Assembly: GCF_014192105.1 (NCBI RefSeq)
Contig: NZ_JACHXK010000001.1
Span: 1 to 64,000, forward strand
Source: Paenibacillus phyllosphaerae
GTDB taxonomy: Bacteria; Bacillota; Bacilli; Paenibacillales; Paenibacillaceae
Direction of reading: 5' to 3'
DNA: 64,000 nt
The notes under the pieces were generated by a model, which was not told the DNA's origin, searched no databases, and was given only the letters and a program-made list of their open reading frames with translations. This document shows positions 62,693 through 64,000 of this stretch, in pieces. Both the position numbers and the translations under genes were made by a program. Positions within the stretch are counted from its first letter, which is position 1. Each line of letters starts with the position of its first letter.

Positions 62693-64000
62693 AGATGTCC
62701 GCCCCTCCTCCCATGACCCGATAGGGCAAAGTCATGATTACGCGCGTATAGCTTCCTTCCGCACTTTCGATTCGAATCCCGTATTCCACCCCATAGCTCA
62801 TCACCAATCGTTGATCGACATTACGCAGGCCGATCCCATTGCTGTCCTGGTTGTCTTTGCGAACGAATGATTGCCGTGCATGCTGATAAGCGGACTCTTC
62901 CATACGCAGCATTCGATTCAACAAGCCTACCTTCTCTTCCGGTATACCGCAGCCGCTGTCCGTAATCTCGATGACGCAAGCTTGATCACGCATGGCGGCG
63001 GAGATCGTAAGGAGAAGCTTGCCGTCGCTGGAGTGCATGCGGCGCATCCCATGTTTGATCGCATTCTCGACAGTGGGCTGCAGTGACATTTTGAGCGACT
63101 CCTGCTTCAGACATTCCGGTGCGATCGACAATCGGAGATCAAGTCTTCCATCATACCGGATGTTCATGATGGATACGTAATTCTCGACCTGCTGAATCTC
63201 GTCGCTGAGCATCACGTGATCCCGATTCCATTCCATGGAATACCGCATCATGCTGCCTAGCGAGGTCATGATGTCCGATATCAAGTACTGCTCTTCAATC
63301 TCCGCCAGCGCCTTGACGTTCTCCAGCGTATTGTAGAGAAAGTGGGAATCGATCTGGTTCTTCAGCGCCCGAAGCTCGGCTTCTTTGCCTGCCGCCTGCC
63401 TCGCTGCCTGCTCTTGAATAAGCTCGTTGATCTTTAGAATGAGCCTGCGATAATGATATCCGAGCTCTCCTACCTCATCAGTACCGTTAATCGCCGGCAG
63501 TTCGACGTTGAAGTTACCGCTTCTTACCTGCTGCATCGATTCTCTTAACGCTTTAAGCCTGCGCAAAATCATCGCTTGCATCGAATAAGACAGCAGTACG
63601 AGAAATGCCGCCAATAACGAAATAAGAACGATATAACGAACTCTCGAATGGTTAATGTCTTTCATCGTGTCGGCAAGGCTAACCATATTGACCAGATGGA
63701 CGTCGATCGACGGTATGTAGCTCTGCAAGGCCAAGTAGGACTGCCCGTTAACCTTGAACCGTACCGTCTGGCGATCTGCGTTACTCGTCAGCTTCACGCT
63801 GTTCATCAGTTCCTCCGCGCCGTGCTGCCCGAACACGGGCGAATCCTTCAAGCTGAAGAGCTGTCCGTCCCTTGCGACGATGATCAGCTGGGAGTTCGTG
63901 TCCTGTACAGCGCTGAACGTTCGAGAGAAGAAATTCGATACCGTCATCGAGATCTCCAGAATCCCATTATGCGTTGCATTGTCCGGAAATTTGTATTCCT
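62685..64000 (-). CDS. YesM-family sensor kinase, N-terminus outside window
   Basis: The reading frame is open to the right edge, so the N-terminal helix and part of the sensor domain are missing. Visible parts: end of the extracellular domain, a transmembrane helix (RYIVLISLLAAFLVLLSYSM), HAMP, a His_kinase motif reading IDSHFLYNTLENVKAL (DSHFLYN rather than the usual NPHFLYN) and HATPase_c with ENAIKHGM and DSGCGIP. The C-terminus overlaps the response-regulator start. An ATG at 63947 is internal. Confidence 0.92.
   Translation of the reverse strand, partial: EYKFPDNATHNGILEISMTVSNFFSRTFSAVQDTNSQLIIVARDGQLFSLKDSPVFGQHGAEELMNSVKLTSNADRQTVRFKVNGQSYLALQSYIPSIDVHLVNMVSLADTMKDINHSRVRYIVLISLLAAFLVLLSYSMQAMILRRLKALRESMQQVRSGNFNVELPAINGTDEVGELGYHYRRLILKINELIQEQAARQAAGKEAELRALKNQIDSHFLYNTLENVKALAEIEEQYLISDIMTSLGSMMRYSMEWNRDHVMLSDEIQQVENYVSIMNIRYDGRLDLRLSIAPECLKQESLKMSLQPTVENAIKHGMRRMHSSDGKLLLTISAAMRDQACVIEITDSGCGIPEEKVGLLNRMLRMEESAYQHARQSFVRKDNQDSNGIGLRNVDQRLVMSYGVEYGIRIESAEGSYTRVIMTLPYRVMGGGADIYD

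Overview
This 64 kb window is chromosomal DNA from a Gram-positive, endospore-former-type bacterium, most probably Paenibacillus or a close relative. Evidence seen directly: strong AGGAGG-type ribosome sites, lipobox lipoproteins, several YesM/YesN-type two-component systems beside CUT1 sugar importers that lack their own ATPase, and an S-layer-homology-anchored amylase. No rRNA, tRNA or CRISPR array was found. The genus is inference.

Region 1 (1-19650, all minus strand) is a hybrid nonribosomal peptide/polyketide cluster that runs off the left edge. In transcription order from a near-consensus promoter at 19623-19651: a type II thioesterase, two ABC half-exporters, a discrete acyl carrier protein, an Fe(II)/2-oxoglutarate dioxygenase, a two-module NRPS (first adenylation domain reads as Asn), a stand-alone malonyltransferase, and a KS-KR-PCP-C-A... 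protein with no acyltransferase of its own. The malonyltransferase should therefore serve the ketosynthase in trans. Several junctions overlap by 1-4 bases.

Region 2 (19900-23000) holds an SDR gene remnant, a TetR regulator with an FAD oxidoreductase under a perfect inverted-repeat operator, a previously unlisted 53-residue peptide with a double-glycine leader, and an SF0329-type protein.

Region 3 (23270-31600) is a carbohydrate ABC importer (lipoprotein, two permeases) facing its YesM/YesN pair. A TnpB-only IS200/IS605-type element is wedged between them.

Region 4 (31950-36750) is a patchwork: a small membrane protein, a decayed glycosidase fragment, a protein with a CorA-like GMN motif, a phytanoyl-CoA-dioxygenase-like protein with an AraC regulator, and a two-gene operon of tiny membrane proteins downstream of a CRP/FNR-type palindrome.

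Region 5 (36830-51050) is a starch-use locus: a secreted, wall-anchored alpha-amylase, a YesM/YesN pair, an oligosaccharide importer and a cytoplasmic GH31 alpha-glucosidase.

Region 6 (51450-56680) is a GntR-controlled ABC importer operon that also carries a PLP lyase. Two matching operator palindromes flank the GntR gene. Region 7 (56750-64000) holds a stress/detoxification group (Old Yellow Enzyme with a truncated ArsR upstream, ring-cleaving dioxygenase, Dps, alpha/beta hydrolase) and a further YesN/YesM pair cut by the right edge.
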